Origin: Pseudomonas syringae | GTDB taxonomy: Bacteria > Pseudomonadota > Gammaproteobacteria > Pseudomonadales > Pseudomonadaceae | NCBI RefSeq assembly: GCF_000737245.1 | Contig: NZ_JPQU01000034.1 | Span: 62,001 to 126,000, forward strand | DNA length: 64,000 nucleotides | Direction: 5' to 3' | Part shown: in pieces, positions 63,466 to 64,000 of the stretch | Position numbering within the stretch: the first letter of the stretch is position 1 | Layout of the letters: the number at the start of each line of letters is the position of its first letter | The notes under the pieces: generated by a model | Databases searched by the model: none | What the model was told of the DNA's origin: nothing | What the model saw: the letters and a program-made list of their open reading frames with translations, nothing else | Made by a program: the position numbers and the translations under genes

Positions 63466-63901
63466 ACGGCCAGAAGCGGTCATTGAACCGTGTCTACGAA
63501 AGTGGGGGCGACTTATATAACGATTGAGGAGTGGCGAACAGCAGCGCCGATCGTCGTTAAAAAACTGCCAAAAGCCGCAGCTTTGAAGTCGATAAAATCG
63601 TCATCCACTTGGTAGCTGACTCGTAAAAGCACAAGCATGGCACTTGGACTGACAGCGTAACTAGCTGACGTGCATACGATTTCATAAGATGAATATATGC
63701 AGCTAAACCGCATCACCAAATAAGGAATAAGGAATATGTTGCCAATTTAGCTCGCTGCTGCCTGGGGATGAGTGACACTAAGGTGCAGGTTTCGCGTAAA
63801 AGCTCCAGGAATCTACAAACACGCTATAGTCTTCTCTGAGTCACCCCGACTGAACTCTATTAGTTCAGAAACGTTAAACATCTGTTTGTATGGAGCTACC
63901 C
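63466..63901. other. Gap before the last gene
   Basis: No supported gene. An AATAAGGAATAAGGAATATG stretch near 63718-63740 precedes a TTTAG, but it does not form a convincing Tn7-type left end. The promoter of the final partial gene should be close to 63850. Confidence 0.4.
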
Positions 63902-64000
63902 ATGCCTAGTAAACAACCTCAGCTAGAAGCCTTCTGCAAGCTCATAGGAATGTTGGAAACTGTTATTTTTAACGGCAGTACCGGAGGGCCTGATCGAGAG
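63902..64000 (+). CDS. Start of an unrecognised gene, cut by the window edge
   Basis: An ATG with GGAG eight bases upstream opens a frame of 33 residues (MPSKQPQLEAFCKLIGMLET) with no stop before base 64000. It is too short to classify. Confidence 0.5.
   Translation, partial: MPSKQPQLEAFCKLIGMLETVIFNGSTGGPDRE

Noticed and set aside
63513..63719. 68-codon minus-strand frame near the window end
   Set aside because: No domain, no convincing ribosome site, and composition like the surrounding non-coding DNA.
63718..63752. Candidate Tn7-like left end (AATAAGG repeats followed by TTTAG)
   Set aside because: The repeats do not match the inverted right-end repeats and the tip is not ACA.

Overview
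The window is the origin-proximal part of a Pseudomonas chromosome. The order gyrB-recF-dnaN-dnaA / rpmH-rnpA-yidD-yidC-mnmE ... mnmG-rsmG-parA-parB-atpIBEFHAGDC-glmU-(DeoR regulator)-glmS is the standard Pseudomonas oriC neighbourhood. Protein lengths fit the genus, and a palindromic repeat of the GTGGGAGCGAATTCATTCGCGAA type lies downstream of glmU. A fluorescens- or syringae-type lineage is likely; the species is not settled.

Layout. 1-3.6 kb: a partial sensor histidine kinase, a di-haem cytochrome c peroxidase and a divergent response regulator with a degenerate HD-GYP domain. 3.8-10.0 kb: gyrB, recF (with two parS-like sites inside it), dnaN and dnaA on the minus strand. 10.0-10.6 kb: oriC. 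10.6-14.5 kb: ribosomal protein, RNase P, membrane insertase and tRNA-modification genes. 14.6-18.6 kb: an iron-type FecI/FecR/TonB-receptor cassette lying between mnmE and mnmG, with a Fur-box-like site. 18.7-19.0 kb: a second, oriC-like region. 19.15-35 kb: mnmG, rsmG, parAB, the ATP synthase operon, glmU, a DeoR regulator and glmS. Perfect 9-bp DnaA boxes are strikingly over-represented from about 8.7 to 38.8 kb.

From about 34,995 a Tn7-like element begins, 24 bases after the glmS stop codon. Its end carries three tandem 20-bp repeats resembling TnsB sites. They are followed by overlapping tnsA, tnsB, tnsC, then a TnsD/TniQ gene and a second, convergent, short TniQ gene. No opposite transposon end could be found inside the window, so everything to 64,000 is either cargo or a composite island.

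The cargo region (42-64 kb) is lower in gene density, rich in remnants (two decayed IS66-type copies, a group II intron 3' end, fragments of an RTX surface protein and of an ABC ATPase) and carries probable defence modules. These are: an unrecognised 651-residue protein inside IS66 ends; a DprA-like protein translationally coupled to a RecQ helicase fused to a ComF-like phosphoribosyltransferase; a bacterial multi-ubiquitin operon (three-repeat ubiquitin-like protein, ThiF/E1-type enzyme, zinc-binding DUF6527 protein) divergent from an XRE-repressor/ImmA-peptidase pair, with three matching inverted-repeat operators between them; a membrane-anchored macro-domain protein coupled to a TagD-like nucleotidyltransferase; a GIY-YIG nuclease; and several unrecognised membrane or zinc-ribbon proteins. 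The macro-domain plus nucleotidyltransferase pair is the best candidate for an undescribed system. Its effector has the layout of type II Thoeris ThsA, but the expected TIR gene is replaced by a nucleotidyltransferase.
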